Assembly (NCBI GenBank): GCA_003220435.1
Contig: QHSL01000096.1
Span: forward strand, 1 to 47,378
Reading direction: 5' to 3'
DNA length: 47,378 nucleotides
Source: Candidatus Rokuibacteriota bacterium
GTDB taxonomy: Bacteria; Methylomirabilota; Methylomirabilia; Rokubacteriales; CSP1-6
The notes under the pieces are model-generated. The model made no database searches. It was given only the letters and a program-made list of their open reading frames with translations, and was not told the DNA's origin. Shown piece by piece: positions 24,156 through 32,523 of the stretch. The translations under genes and the position numbers were made by a program. Positions within the stretch are counted from its first letter, which is position 1. The number at the start of each line of letters is the position of its first letter.

Positions 24156-26008
24156 GAGACGAAGTCCACGTCGGCGTGGTCCGTGCCGGCGAGTGTACGG
24201 TAGCCCGGCCCACGATCGAAGAAGGCCTGAGCGCCTCGCGCGGCCCGCACGCGGTGCCGGAGCTCGGCGGTGGCCGCGGAGTCGACGCGCGGCTCGCCCT
24301 CGGCATCGGACACCACCACCACGCCGTAGTCTTCGCGCGCCGCACGCCGGCTGACCTTGCCCTCGAGCACGTCCAGGGCCACCAGCTCGGGCTCGCGCTC
24401 GAGCGGATCGCCCCACCCGCCGCCGCCCGTGGTCTCCACGCGCACGAGCGTGCCGGCGGCGATGGGCTCGTCGTCCACCAGTCCGGGAAGCACGCGCTCG
24501 TTCGGGCCGCCGGGGTCGACGGTCACGCGGAACGGGGCGCTCGCCTTGCCACCGCGCAATCCCCAGCACGAGAGAATCGCGCGATCGGCGACGCAGAGGA
24601 ACGAGCTGTCGCGGAGCACGCGAAACTCCTTGAGGTAGCCGAGACCGCCGCGGCGGTACCCGGGCCCGCCGGAATCGGCGGCCAGCGCCAGGCGCTCGAC
24701 GCGTAGCGGAAAGCGCGTCTCCGTGAACTCCGCGGGCAGGTTCTTGCTGTCCGGCACGACGTGGACCGTGTCGGAGCCGTCGGCGTACCAGCGCCCGCCC
24801 GAGCCGCCCCCCAGCACCTCCCGCATCAGGTAGAACTCGCCCTCGTCGTCGACGCCGTGGAAGCCGGTGTAACGGATCGTTTCCTGGTCGGCCGGAATTC
24901 GGCCGTCCACGGCTTTCGCGATGACGCCGGCGAGGATCCCGAGCAGTCGCAGGATGACGAACGTGCGAGCGTTGGTGGGCGCCGGGAAGACGGGCGTCAG
25001 CAGCGTGCCCGGCGGCGGAAAGCGCAGCTCGATCAGCGGCACCACGCCCTCGTTGACGTCGAGCTCCGCCATGCGCTCCGGCGTGTCGGCCAGGTTCCTG
25101 AGAATGGGGGCCAGCCACTTCTTGAGGAACACCCCATCGGCGTAGTTCCCGGCGTGGTTGATCGGTCCCTTGGCCTGCGCGCTCGTCCCCGCGAAATCGA
25201 TCACCAGGCGGCCCTCGGTCTTGGTCAAGGTCATGCGCTGAGTGTGCAGGCGGGGCGGATCGACGCCGTCGTGTTCGGCGTAGTCCTCCCACACGTAGGT
25301 TCCGTCGGGTATGCGCGAAACGAGCTCGCGCCGAAACGTCTCGGTCGTCCGCTCGAGGATCGCGTCGAAGCACGCCTCGACCTGGGCGCGGCCATAGCGG
25401 CGAAAGAGGTCGGCGAGGCGCCCGGCCCCCATGCGGCACGCCGCCACCTCGCTGTCGAGGTCGCCCCGCAGGCTGTCGGGCAAGCGCGAGTTGCGCGTCA
25501 TGATGCGGATCACGTCCTCGTTCGCGTGGCCGGCCTGGTAGAGGCGCACCGGCGGCACGATGATCCCTTCCTGGTAGGCGCTGACCGCGTGTGACGGCAT
25601 CGAGCCGGGCACCGCACCGCCGATGTCGTCGTGGTGGCCGAACACCTGGACGAAGGCCACGACCGTCCCCTCGTCGAACACCGGCACCGTCACGCAGAGA
25701 TCGGGCAAGTGGCCGATGCCGCCCTCGGAGCCGTAGACGTCGTTGTGGAAGAACACGTCGCCCGGCCGCATCGCGTCGATCGGGAAATCGCGGACGATGG
25801 GCTGCACGAGCGCGGAGTACGAGCGCCCGGTCAGCTTTCGGCAGCGCCGATCGTGAATGCCCGCGCGGAAGTCGCGCGCCTCGCGGATCATCGGCGAGCG
25901 CGACGTGCGCTCGATGGCGGCCTCGACCTCCGCCTCCACCGACGCGAGCGCGCCCTCCACGATCTGGAGCACGATGGGATCCGAGGCCTCGCGAGCCCCC
26001 GCGGTCAC
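24152..26008 (-). CDS. hyuB: Hydantoinase B / oxoprolinase family subunit
   Basis: The 618-residue protein starts at GTG 26008, overlapping the hyuA stop by GTGA. It has the HyuB pattern: SPMIREARDFRAGIHDR, then DVFFHNDVYGSEGGIGHLPD, VFGHHDDIGGAVPGSMP, AGTSAQAKGPINHAGNY and the glycine-rich end ETTGGGGWGDPLERE. HyuA and HyuB together perform ATP-dependent opening of hydantoin, 5-oxoproline or acetophenone-type substrates. It is slightly longer than many HyuB proteins (about 520-580), with a C-terminal tail after residue 550. It is cytoplasmic. The exact substrate cannot be told. Confidence 0.93.
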   Translation of the reverse strand: MTAGAREASDPIVLQIVEGALASVEAEVEAAIERTSRSPMIREARDFRAGIHDRRCRKLTGRSYSALVQPIVRDFPIDAMRPGDVFFHNDVYGSEGGIGHLPDLCVTVPVFDEGTVVAFVQVFGHHDDIGGAVPGSMPSHAVSAYQEGIIVPPVRLYQAGHANEDVIRIMTRNSRLPDSLRGDLDSEVAACRMGAGRLADLFRRYGRAQVEACFDAILERTTETFRRELVSRIPDGTYVWEDYAEHDGVDPPRLHTQRMTLTKTEGRLVIDFAGTSAQAKGPINHAGNYADGVFLKKWLAPILRNLADTPERMAELDVNEGVVPLIELRFPPPGTLLTPVFPAPTNARTFVILRLLGILAGVIAKAVDGRIPADQETIRYTGFHGVDDEGEFYLMREVLGGGSGGRWYADGSDTVHVVPDSKNLPAEFTETRFPLRVERLALAADSGGPGYRRGGLGYLKEFRVLRDSSFLCVADRAILSCWGLRGGKASAPFRVTVDPGGPNERVLPGLVDDEPIAAGTLVRVETTGGGGWGDPLEREPELVALDVLEGKVSRRAAREDYGVVVVSDAEGEPRVDSAATAELRHRVRAARGAQAFFDRGPGYRTLAGTDHADVDFVS

Positions 26009-28095
26009 GCCGGCCTCCGCGTGAGCACCAGATTGCCGAATCGGTCCACCTCGGCCGTGAGTCCGGGGAAGATCACGGTCGTGGCGCCGAACTCTTCGAC
26101 GATCGCGGGAGCGGCCAGCACGTCGCCCGGGGCCAGGTGCCTGCGCTCGTAGAGCGCGCTCGGAAGGGCGAGGCCGTCGAACACGACGGCCCGAGTCCCG
26201 CGGCGCGCGCGCTCCGGCCGGCCGTCGCCTGGCGGCAGCTCGGCCACCTTCGGGCGCTCGATGGGGCCGATGCCGGTCGCTCGAAGATTGACCCATTCGA
26301 CGATCTGGCGTCCCGTCGCCCGCGCGCCCGGCGTCTGACGATAGGAGTAGCCGAAGCGCTGCTCGTGCGCGGCGTGGAACCGCTCGACCGTCTCGGCGGC
26401 GAGGGCCTCGCCGACGGGTCCAGGCGGGAGCTCCACCCGCACCTCCCACGCCTGCCCGAAGTATCTGAGGTCGGCGCTGCGCCCGATACGGATCTCGTCG
26501 TCGGCGAAGCCTTCGGCGCGCAGCGCCGCGCGGGCGCGAGACTCCAGGTGCCTGAAGTGCTCCTCGACCCGGGTGGGCTCGAGCCGGTCGTGGCGCTGAA
26601 CGAGCGTCTGGACGTAGTCGTTCTTGACGTCGACCACGAGCAGGCCGAGCGCGGAGACGTTGCCGGGCGAGGGCGGGATGAGCGCGGCGCGCAGCCCGAG
26701 GAGGTCGAGCAGTCGTCCCGCCAGCAGGGGGCCGGCGCCACCGAATGCGACCAGCGTGTAGTCCCTCGGGTCGAGCCCCCGTTTGACGCTCACCTGACGG
26801 ATCGCGTTGGCCTGGTTCCAGGCGGCGATCTCGAGAATTCCCTCCGCAACGCGCGCCGGCGGCAGGCGCATCGCCTCGCCGAGGCGGGCGAGCCCCCGTT
26901 CGGCGGCGCCGACGTCGAGCGCGATCTCGCCGCCGAGCAGCGCGGGCGGGATGCGGCCGAGGAACAGATGGGCGTCGGTCGCGGCCGTTCGATCCCCGCC
27001 CCGGCCGTAGCACATGGGACCGGGGTCGGCGCCTGCGCTGTCGGGTCCCACGCGGAGGCCGCCGTCGCGTCCGACGCGGGCGATGCTGCCGCCACCGCTG
27101 CCAACGGTGACGATGTCGACCATCGGCACCTTGACCGGGAAACGTCCGACTGCGCCGTCCGTGGTGATCCCGGGCGTACCGTGCTCGACCAGGCACACGT
27201 CGGTGCTGGTCCCACCCACGTCGGCCGTCAGCACGCGGTCGTAGCCGGCCGCGACGGCGAGCGCGCTCGCGCCGAGGGCGCCGGCGGCGGGGCCGGACAG
27301 GATGGTCGTGATCGGATGCTCGGCCACCTCGCGCGCCGAGATCACGCCGCCATTCGACTTCATCACGTAGAACGGGACCGCTGGGCCCAGCTCGCCCGCG
27401 AGCCGCTCGTGGATGGCGCCGACGTAGCGCGCGACTCGGCCCTTGACGAACGCGTCCACGAGCGTCGTCATGGTCCGCTCGTACTCGCGGTACTCCGGGA
27501 GCACCTCCGACGAGATGGACACGTGCGCCTCCGGCAGCGCGCGGGCAATGATGTCGCGCATACGCCGTTCGTGCGCCGGGTTCGCATAGGCGTGGATGAA
27601 GCTGACGCCGACGGCCGTCAGCCCCTTGCGTCGGAGCCAGGCGGCGACTTCGGCCGCCGCCGTCTCGTCGATCGGCGTCAGCACCTCCCCGTGGAAATCG
27701 ACGCGCTCGGCGACCTCGCGCACGTGATGGAGCGGCACGAGGCGTTGCGGCTTCACCCAGAAGTAGGAGTTGCCGTAGCCTTGCGGCACCGACTGCCGGG
27801 CGATCTCCAGCACGTGCCGAAACCCGGCGGTGGTGACGAGCGCCAGCCCGTCGTAGCGCTCCGCGAGCAGCGCGTTGGTCGCGACGGTGGTGCCGTGCGA
27901 GACCGCCGCCACCTCGCCTCCGCCCGCCAGCCGCAGGACCTTGCGGATCCCCTCGAGCACACCGAGCGAAGGATCCTGCGTGGTGGTCGGCGTCTTGGTG
28001 ATGACGACGGCGCCGGTCGACTCGTCGACGGCGACGACGTCGGTGAACGTGCCGCCGGTGTCGATGCCGATACGGAGGCGGCGCTCGGCCTTCAT
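26005..28095 (-). CDS. hyuA: Hydantoinase A / oxoprolinase family ATP-binding subunit
   Basis: The 696-residue protein starts at ATG 28095. It shows the N-terminal nucleotide fold LRIGIDTGGTFTDVVAVD, the segment KSNGGVISAREVAEHPITT, the core LTADVGGTSTDVCLVEHG and the late ALGLLVVDVKNDYVQT. Length and order match HyuA of the N-methylhydantoinase/5-oxoprolinase group. It binds ATP and works with HyuB. It leads an operon that continues through hyuB, permease 2, the binding protein, the ATPase and permease 1 (28095 to 19532). No good ribosome site precedes the ATG. A TATGAT box lies 31 nt upstream. Confidence 0.94.
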   Translation of the reverse strand: MKAERRLRIGIDTGGTFTDVVAVDESTGAVVITKTPTTTQDPSLGVLEGIRKVLRLAGGGEVAAVSHGTTVATNALLAERYDGLALVTTAGFRHVLEIARQSVPQGYGNSYFWVKPQRLVPLHHVREVAERVDFHGEVLTPIDETAAAEVAAWLRRKGLTAVGVSFIHAYANPAHERRMRDIIARALPEAHVSISSEVLPEYREYERTMTTLVDAFVKGRVARYVGAIHERLAGELGPAVPFYVMKSNGGVISAREVAEHPITTILSGPAAGALGASALAVAAGYDRVLTADVGGTSTDVCLVEHGTPGITTDGAVGRFPVKVPMVDIVTVGSGGGSIARVGRDGGLRVGPDSAGADPGPMCYGRGGDRTAATDAHLFLGRIPPALLGGEIALDVGAAERGLARLGEAMRLPPARVAEGILEIAAWNQANAIRQVSVKRGLDPRDYTLVAFGGAGPLLAGRLLDLLGLRAALIPPSPGNVSALGLLVVDVKNDYVQTLVQRHDRLEPTRVEEHFRHLESRARAALRAEGFADDEIRIGRSADLRYFGQAWEVRVELPPGPVGEALAAETVERFHAAHEQRFGYSYRQTPGARATGRQIVEWVNLRATGIGPIERPKVAELPPGDGRPERARRGTRAVVFDGLALPSALYERRHLAPGDVLAAPAIVEEFGATTVIFPGLTAEVDRFGNLVLTRRPA

Positions 28096-28125
28096 GCCGG
28101 GGATGAGGAGCGCATGGGACGACCG

Positions 28126-28131
28126 ATCATA
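28126..28131 (-). promoter_or_regulatory. -10 box for the hyu-importer operon
   Basis: On the minus strand TATGAT (28131-28126) in GGTATGATC lies 31 nt ahead of the hyuA ATG. No good -35 box is seen. The same GGTATGATC string occurs in the same position relative to the divergent gene at 34734-34729. Confidence 0.4.
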
Positions 28132-28145
28132 CCTCGCGGAAGACG

Positions 28146-28174
28146 TTGAGCCGAGCCCTCGGTTGACGTATCGT
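28146..28174 (+). promoter_or_regulatory. Candidate promoter for the nbaC-patatin unit
   Basis: TTGAGC (28146-28151), exact 17-nt spacer, TATCGT (28169-28174). The ATG at 28203 is 28 nt downstream, with GAGGAGGG as ribosome site. It closely matches the promoter at 34765-34793 in boxes and spacing. Confidence 0.55.
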
Positions 28175-28202
28175 GGCGAGGACGACGAGGAGGGTCAGCA
28201 CA

Positions 28203-28724
28203 ATGGACGAGATGAAAGCGGTCGATCTCGGTCAAGTCATGAGCAGCATTCGCGGCTCGGGCCGGCCCACCTCGGTCCTGTGGCAAGCCCCCGACAGCAT
28301 CGCCTTCGTCGCGCGCGGCCGGGAGTTCCGCAGCGAGTTCCACAGCGACCCGAGCGATGAGGTCATGTACATGATCAAGGGCGACATGAACCTCCACTAC
28401 CGAACCGACGACGGCGACGAGAAGGTCGCCGTCGTCCGCGAAGGCGAGATCATCTATTGCCCGGCGGGCACCCCGCACTCGCCCCGATTCTCGCCCGATT
28501 CGTTCGTGCTCGTGCTCGAGCGCAAGCGGCGGCCCCAGGAGCGCGATCGCTTCACGTGGTACTGCGGCCAGTGCGGCGCCCAGCTCCACGAGAGCGTCAA
28601 GCAGGTCGCCGACTACCGCGAGGATCCGGTGTCGCGCGCGTACGAGGAGTTCTACGGCTCGGACACCCACCGCACCTGTCGTCGCTGCGGCGCCGTGACG
28701 CCGCGCCCGCCGGCCCAGGGCTGA
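28203..28724 (+). CDS. nbaC: 3-hydroxyanthranilate 3,4-dioxygenase
   Basis: The 173-residue cupin starts at ATG 28203, chosen for its GAGGAGGG site. The catalytic Fe ligands of this enzyme are visible as His47 (SEFHSDP), Glu53 and His92 (GTPHSP). Substrate residues match as Arg43, Arg95 and Glu106. A rubredoxin-like second iron site has Cys121/Cys124 (CGQCG) and Cys159/Cys162 (CRRCG). The spacing agrees with the known bacterial enzyme. It opens the ring of 3-hydroxyanthranilate in tryptophan (kynurenine) or nitrobenzoate breakdown, giving a quinolinate precursor. No other kynurenine genes are in view. Its stop overlaps the next gene. Confidence 0.92.
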   Translation: MDEMKAVDLGQVMSSIRGSGRPTSVLWQAPDSIAFVARGREFRSEFHSDPSDEVMYMIKGDMNLHYRTDDGDEKVAVVREGEIIYCPAGTPHSPRFSPDSFVLVLERKRRPQERDRFTWYCGQCGAQLHESVKQVADYREDPVSRAYEEFYGSDTHRTCRRCGAVTPRPPAQG

Positions 28725-30280
28725 ACGCCCCCGATCGGCGTCGTTCGCCGCTCCCGACGCTCGCGCTCGCCGTCCTGCTCGTTCACGGCTGCGCGCTGAC
28801 GGCACACTTCGCCTACACGAACACTCGGCTCGAGACGCCGGAGCCGAAGGCGCCGCACGCGTCGTTCGAGATCCGCAAGCGGCCGAGCAAGCAGCAGGGC
28901 GACGTGCTCGTGCTGCTCGCGCTGTCGGGAGGCGGCTCGCGCGCCGCGTATTTTTCCGCCCGCACGATGCAGGCGCTCGAGCACGTACCCGGGCCGAGGG
29001 GGACCCCCCTCAATGTGTTGAACGAGGTCGACCTCATCTCCTCCGTTTCCGGAGGTTCGCTCGCCGCGGCCTACTACGCGAGCAGCTACGAGCCCGGGGT
29101 CGCGCCCATTCCGAAGGGTCGCCGGGTCTGGGACGAGCGCACCGTCACCGATCTCATGAGCCGGAACTACATCGCGCGCTGGGTCGCCAACTGGTTCTGG
29201 CCGGCGAACATCGTCAGGTTCTGGTTCACGGCCTTCGATCGCACCGACATCATGGCGCAGACCTTCGCGGACAACTTCTTCGACAGCCCCCGAACCGGCA
29301 TCGACCTGCGCATGCGCGACCTCAACCCGGGCCGGCCGAACTTGATCCTCAATGCCACGATCGGCAGCCGCAGCTACGACACGGAGGATCCGGCGCGCGC
29401 GAAGCGGTTCGGCACCGTCTTCACCTTCACCCACGAAGACTTCGCGGCGAAGCTCAACTCCGAGATCGCCGATTACGAGCTCGCGCGGGCCGTGATGGCC
29501 TCGGCGACCTTTCCGGCGGCGTTCAACTACATGACGCTCCGCGACCTCCACGAGCCCGCCGGGTGCCCGGACCATGGCAAGCCCTGCTACGTCCACGTCT
29601 TCGACGGCGGAAACTCCGACAACCTCGGGCTGCTGAGCCTCAAGCGCGTGCTGCTCTCGAACCATGCGGCGAAGATCCGCGACGCTCGGCGCATCGTGGT
29701 CATCTTCGTGGACGCGTTCCGGCATGCGCTGGGGGCCGACCCGACGGCGGCCGACCCGCGCGGCGTCATGAGCTACGTCGTCGACCACAACTTCCTCGAT
29801 GCCACCGACTCCCTGCTGGAGGGCAATCGCGAGCGGACCCTCGACACGTTCTTTGCGCGGACCATCGGCGCCTACACGAAACCGGAGCAATGCCAGCGCG
29901 ACAACCTGCCGGACCACGCGTGTGTGGCGAGCGCCGGCTGGAGGGGGCCGCGCCCCGACGAGCTCACGGCCGCGCTCCGGGCGAAGATGTTTTTCTTCCA
30001 CGTCACGTTCGACGCGGTCACCGACGGTCCCGTGCGCGACCGACTCCATGCGATCCCCACCACGTTCACCTTCGCGGACGGCGAGATGGAGGCCATCCGA
30101 GGGGGCGTCGCGAACATCTTCGGGGATGGGGCGAACCGCGCTGCCCGCGACTGCGTCCAGCTGCTCGCAGCGCTGATCGACGCCCCCGCGGTGACCCGGC
30201 CGGTGGTCGAGGGCAACCCGTGGTGCGGCGGGGGGTCACTCGGCGAGAAGGGAGAGCGTCAACGACTCCAGAAGCGTTGA
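28721..30280 (+). CDS. Patatin-like phospholipase, probable lipoprotein
   Basis: The protein has about 519 residues. The start is uncertain: no ATG, GTG or TTG lies near. A CTG at 28721 in a CTGA overlap with nbaC fits the overlaps seen elsewhere in this window. A short hydrophobic stretch (LPTLALAVLLVHGC) ends in a lipobox-like Cys at about residue 24. The patatin fold shows the oxyanion turn LSGGGSRA (69-75), nucleophile Ser110 in SVSGGS and the Asp of VFDGGNSDN. It should hydrolyse acyl chains of lipids at the membrane or periplasm. It converges on the MFS gene with 11 nt between stops. Confidence 0.82.
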   Translation: MNAPDRRRSPLPTLALAVLLVHGCALTAHFAYTNTRLETPEPKAPHASFEIRKRPSKQQGDVLVLLALSGGGSRAAYFSARTMQALEHVPGPRGTPLNVLNEVDLISSVSGGSLAAAYYASSYEPGVAPIPKGRRVWDERTVTDLMSRNYIARWVANWFWPANIVRFWFTAFDRTDIMAQTFADNFFDSPRTGIDLRMRDLNPGRPNLILNATIGSRSYDTEDPARAKRFGTVFTFTHEDFAAKLNSEIADYELARAVMASATFPAAFNYMTLRDLHEPAGCPDHGKPCYVHVFDGGNSDNLGLLSLKRVLLSNHAAKIRDARRIVVIFVDAFRHALGADPTAADPRGVMSYVVDHNFLDATDSLLEGNRERTLDTFFARTIGAYTKPEQCQRDNLPDHACVASAGWRGPRPDELTAALRAKMFFFHVTFDAVTDGPVRDRLHAIPTTFTFADGEMEAIRGGVANIFGDGANRAARDCVQLLAALIDAPAVTRPVVEGNPWCGGGSLGEKGERQRLQKR

Positions 30281-30291
30281 GCGCCGCCGCC

Positions 30292-31557
30292 TCATCCGCC
30301 GGCTCTCCTGGGGGGCGGAAGCCGCCACACGATCAGGCCGGCCGCGGCGTAGGAAATCATGAACGGGATCAGCGCGTACGTGTAGCTCTGAGTCTGATCG
30401 TAGATCCAGCCGGTGAACACCGCGCCGGGGACCGACGCGATGCTCTGCAGCATGCCGATCCAGCCACGGATCGTGGCGAAGTTGCGGCGACCGAAGAAAT
30501 CGCCGACCAGGGCCCACGTCACCGAGTTGATGCCCTCACCGCACGCGAACAGCATGGCGAAGAGGACCATGTGCCAGAGCGATCCATCGCTGTACACGAG
30601 CACGAGGAGTCCGAGCGCGCCCAGCAGCATCCCCGCGCCGCCGATCCTCTGCTTCGATCGCCAGTCGCCGAGCCATCCCATCAGCGGTCGCGTGACGACC
30701 GTGCCGAGCGCCGTCAGCCCCACGAAGACCGCGGCCGTGGGCTGGTCCAGTCCCTTCCACACCAGCAGCGGCACCAGGTGGACGGACACGCCGCTGTACG
30801 GGATGTTGCGCAGGCCATGGAACGCCGCCAGTCCCCAGAAGGCCGGCATCCGCGCTGCCTCGGCGGCGGAAAACTCCACGGCCCCGCCGAGGCGAAGGCC
30901 GGGGCCGACCGCGCCGGTCGCGTGAGAGCCCTCGCGATCGCCATCGGGCAGCAAGCCCATGCTCTCCGGCGAGTGGCGGACGAGCAGCACCAGCGGGAGC
31001 AGCAGGAGCACGACGAGGCCGGAGAGGAACGCGGCGGGGCGCCAGCCCAGGTTCAAGACCGCGAGCGCCACCAGCGGAAAGATCAACACCCCACCGATGG
31101 CCTGGCCGGTCTGGACGATCGACATCGCGAGGCCTCGCTTGCGACGAAACCAGTGATTGACCGCGGCCATCGTGGCCTGGTTGAAGCCGGCCTGGAATCC
31201 CATGGTCAGCGGGCCCATGAACACCAGGACGAAGAGGACGTAGCTGTGGACGAAGGACAGCAGCATGAACCCGAGCCCGGCCAGCGTGGTCCCGACGACC
31301 AGCATCACCCGCACGTCGAACCGATCGATGAGGTACCCGACGACCGGCCCTTCCAGCGCGGCCTCGAGCCGGGCGAGGGAAAAGGGCAGCGAGGTCGCGG
31401 CGCGACTGAGGTTCAGCTCGGTGAGCACCGGAAGAAAGTAGAGGGTGAACCCGGTGTTGAACGTCCCGCCCTTCACGGCGTCCTGGATGCATCCGATGAT
31501 GACGATCCACCAGCCATAGAACAGGCGACCCGGGCCCTGCGAGAGGAGTCGCCTCAC
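30292..31557 (-). CDS. MFS transporter
   Basis: The 421-residue protein starts at GTG 31557, overlapping the dehydrogenase stop by GTGA. It has about twelve membrane helices in two halves joined by a hydrophilic loop around 195-225 (LLPDGDREGSHATG). Loop motifs such as VVGYLIDRFDVRVM and NHWFRRKRGLAMS are the major facilitator A-type loops. It resembles oxalate/formate antiporter-like and monocarboxylate transporters. With a D-2-hydroxyacid dehydrogenase directly upstream, a hydroxy- or keto-acid substrate is a fair guess, not a proof. Confidence 0.9.
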   Translation of the reverse strand: MRRLLSQGPGRLFYGWWIVIIGCIQDAVKGGTFNTGFTLYFLPVLTELNLSRAATSLPFSLARLEAALEGPVVGYLIDRFDVRVMLVVGTTLAGLGFMLLSFVHSYVLFVLVFMGPLTMGFQAGFNQATMAAVNHWFRRKRGLAMSIVQTGQAIGGVLIFPLVALAVLNLGWRPAAFLSGLVVLLLLPLVLLVRHSPESMGLLPDGDREGSHATGAVGPGLRLGGAVEFSAAEAARMPAFWGLAAFHGLRNIPYSGVSVHLVPLLVWKGLDQPTAAVFVGLTALGTVVTRPLMGWLGDWRSKQRIGGAGMLLGALGLLVLVYSDGSLWHMVLFAMLFACGEGINSVTWALVGDFFGRRNFATIRGWIGMLQSIASVPGAVFTGWIYDQTQSYTYALIPFMISYAAAGLIVWRLPPPRRAGG

Positions 31558-32513
31558 TTCGGGTTGAGAATCCTGAGCGGCGCTCCTTTGAGGTAGGCGG
31601 CGACGTTTTCGACGGTGTCCCGGTAGCGGACGCGGTACTGCTCCTCCGTGACGTAGCCCGCGTGAGGCATGAGCAGCGTGTTGTCGAGTCGCGTGAACGG
31701 ATGGTCGGCGGGCAAGGGCTCCTCGTCGAAGACGTCGAGGCCCGCGCCGGCGATCGCGCGCGCCTCGAGCGCACGGACGAGCGCCGCCTCGTCGACGATG
31801 GGGCCTCGCGCGGTGTTGACGAGATAGGCGGTCCGCTTCATCACGCCGAGCTCGCGGGCGCCGACCAGCCCGCGTGTTCGCTCGCTCAGCTGGACGTGGA
31901 TGCTGACGACGTCCGACCGCGCGAACAGCTCCTCCTTGGTGACGAGCTTGGCCCCGCACTGCGCGGCGCGCTCGGCGGTCAGGTTCTGGCTCCACCCGAT
32001 CACCGACATCCCGAAGGCGGCGCCCACCCGGGCGACCGTCGCGCCGAGTCGCCCCAGACCAAGGACTCCCAGCACACGATTCGCGAGGCTCATGCCGACG
32101 GTCGTGCCCCATCGACCGGCGCGCGTCGCGGCGTCCTCGCGCGGGATGTGGCGGACGAGAGCCAGGATCAGACCCCAGGTGAGCTCGGCCGGCGGGCTCT
32201 CCGGCCCACCGGCGGTGCCGCAGACCATGACGCCCCGGTCGGTGGCCGCCTGGAGGTCGATGGCGGCGTTGCGCATCCCGGTCGTCACGAGCAGACGAAG
32301 ATTCGGCAAGCGCGCAAGCAGATCGTGGCCGAAGGGCGTACGCTCCCGCATGCAGGTCACGATCTCGAAATCCCGCAGTCGATCGGCGACGGCCGCGAGA
32401 TCGCTCAGGTGATCCCGGAAGACCTCGACGCGACACTCCGGGGCGAGCACGCTCCAGTCCGCCATCTGGAGCGCGACGCCCTGGTAGTCGTCGAGGATCG
32501 CGACCTTTCGCAT
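31554..32513 (-). CDS. D-2-hydroxyacid dehydrogenase
   Basis: The 319-residue protein starts at ATG 32513. It has the NAD-binding motif VLGLGRLGATVARVG and the catalytic set of this family: Arg in VNTARGPIVDE, Glu in DVFDEEPLP and His in MPHAGYVTEE. It should interconvert a D-2-hydroxyacid and a 2-keto acid with NAD(P) in the cytoplasm; glycerate/phosphoglycerate-like relatives are common. It sits between the haem-propeller protein gene (10 nt upstream) and the MFS gene, which it overlaps. The three form one minus-strand operon. Confidence 0.93.
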   Translation of the reverse strand: MRKVAILDDYQGVALQMADWSVLAPECRVEVFRDHLSDLAAVADRLRDFEIVTCMRERTPFGHDLLARLPNLRLLVTTGMRNAAIDLQAATDRGVMVCGTAGGPESPPAELTWGLILALVRHIPREDAATRAGRWGTTVGMSLANRVLGVLGLGRLGATVARVGAAFGMSVIGWSQNLTAERAAQCGAKLVTKEELFARSDVVSIHVQLSERTRGLVGARELGVMKRTAYLVNTARGPIVDEAALVRALEARAIAGAGLDVFDEEPLPADHPFTRLDNTLLMPHAGYVTEEQYRVRYRDTVENVAAYLKGAPLRILNPK

Positions 32514-32523
32514 CCGTGCCCGG

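Noticed and set aside
25591-28149. Long plus-strand open frame (about 852 codons) opposite hyuA and hyuB
   Set aside because: It is a shadow of the two hydantoinase genes, with no family-like sequence and no ribosome site.
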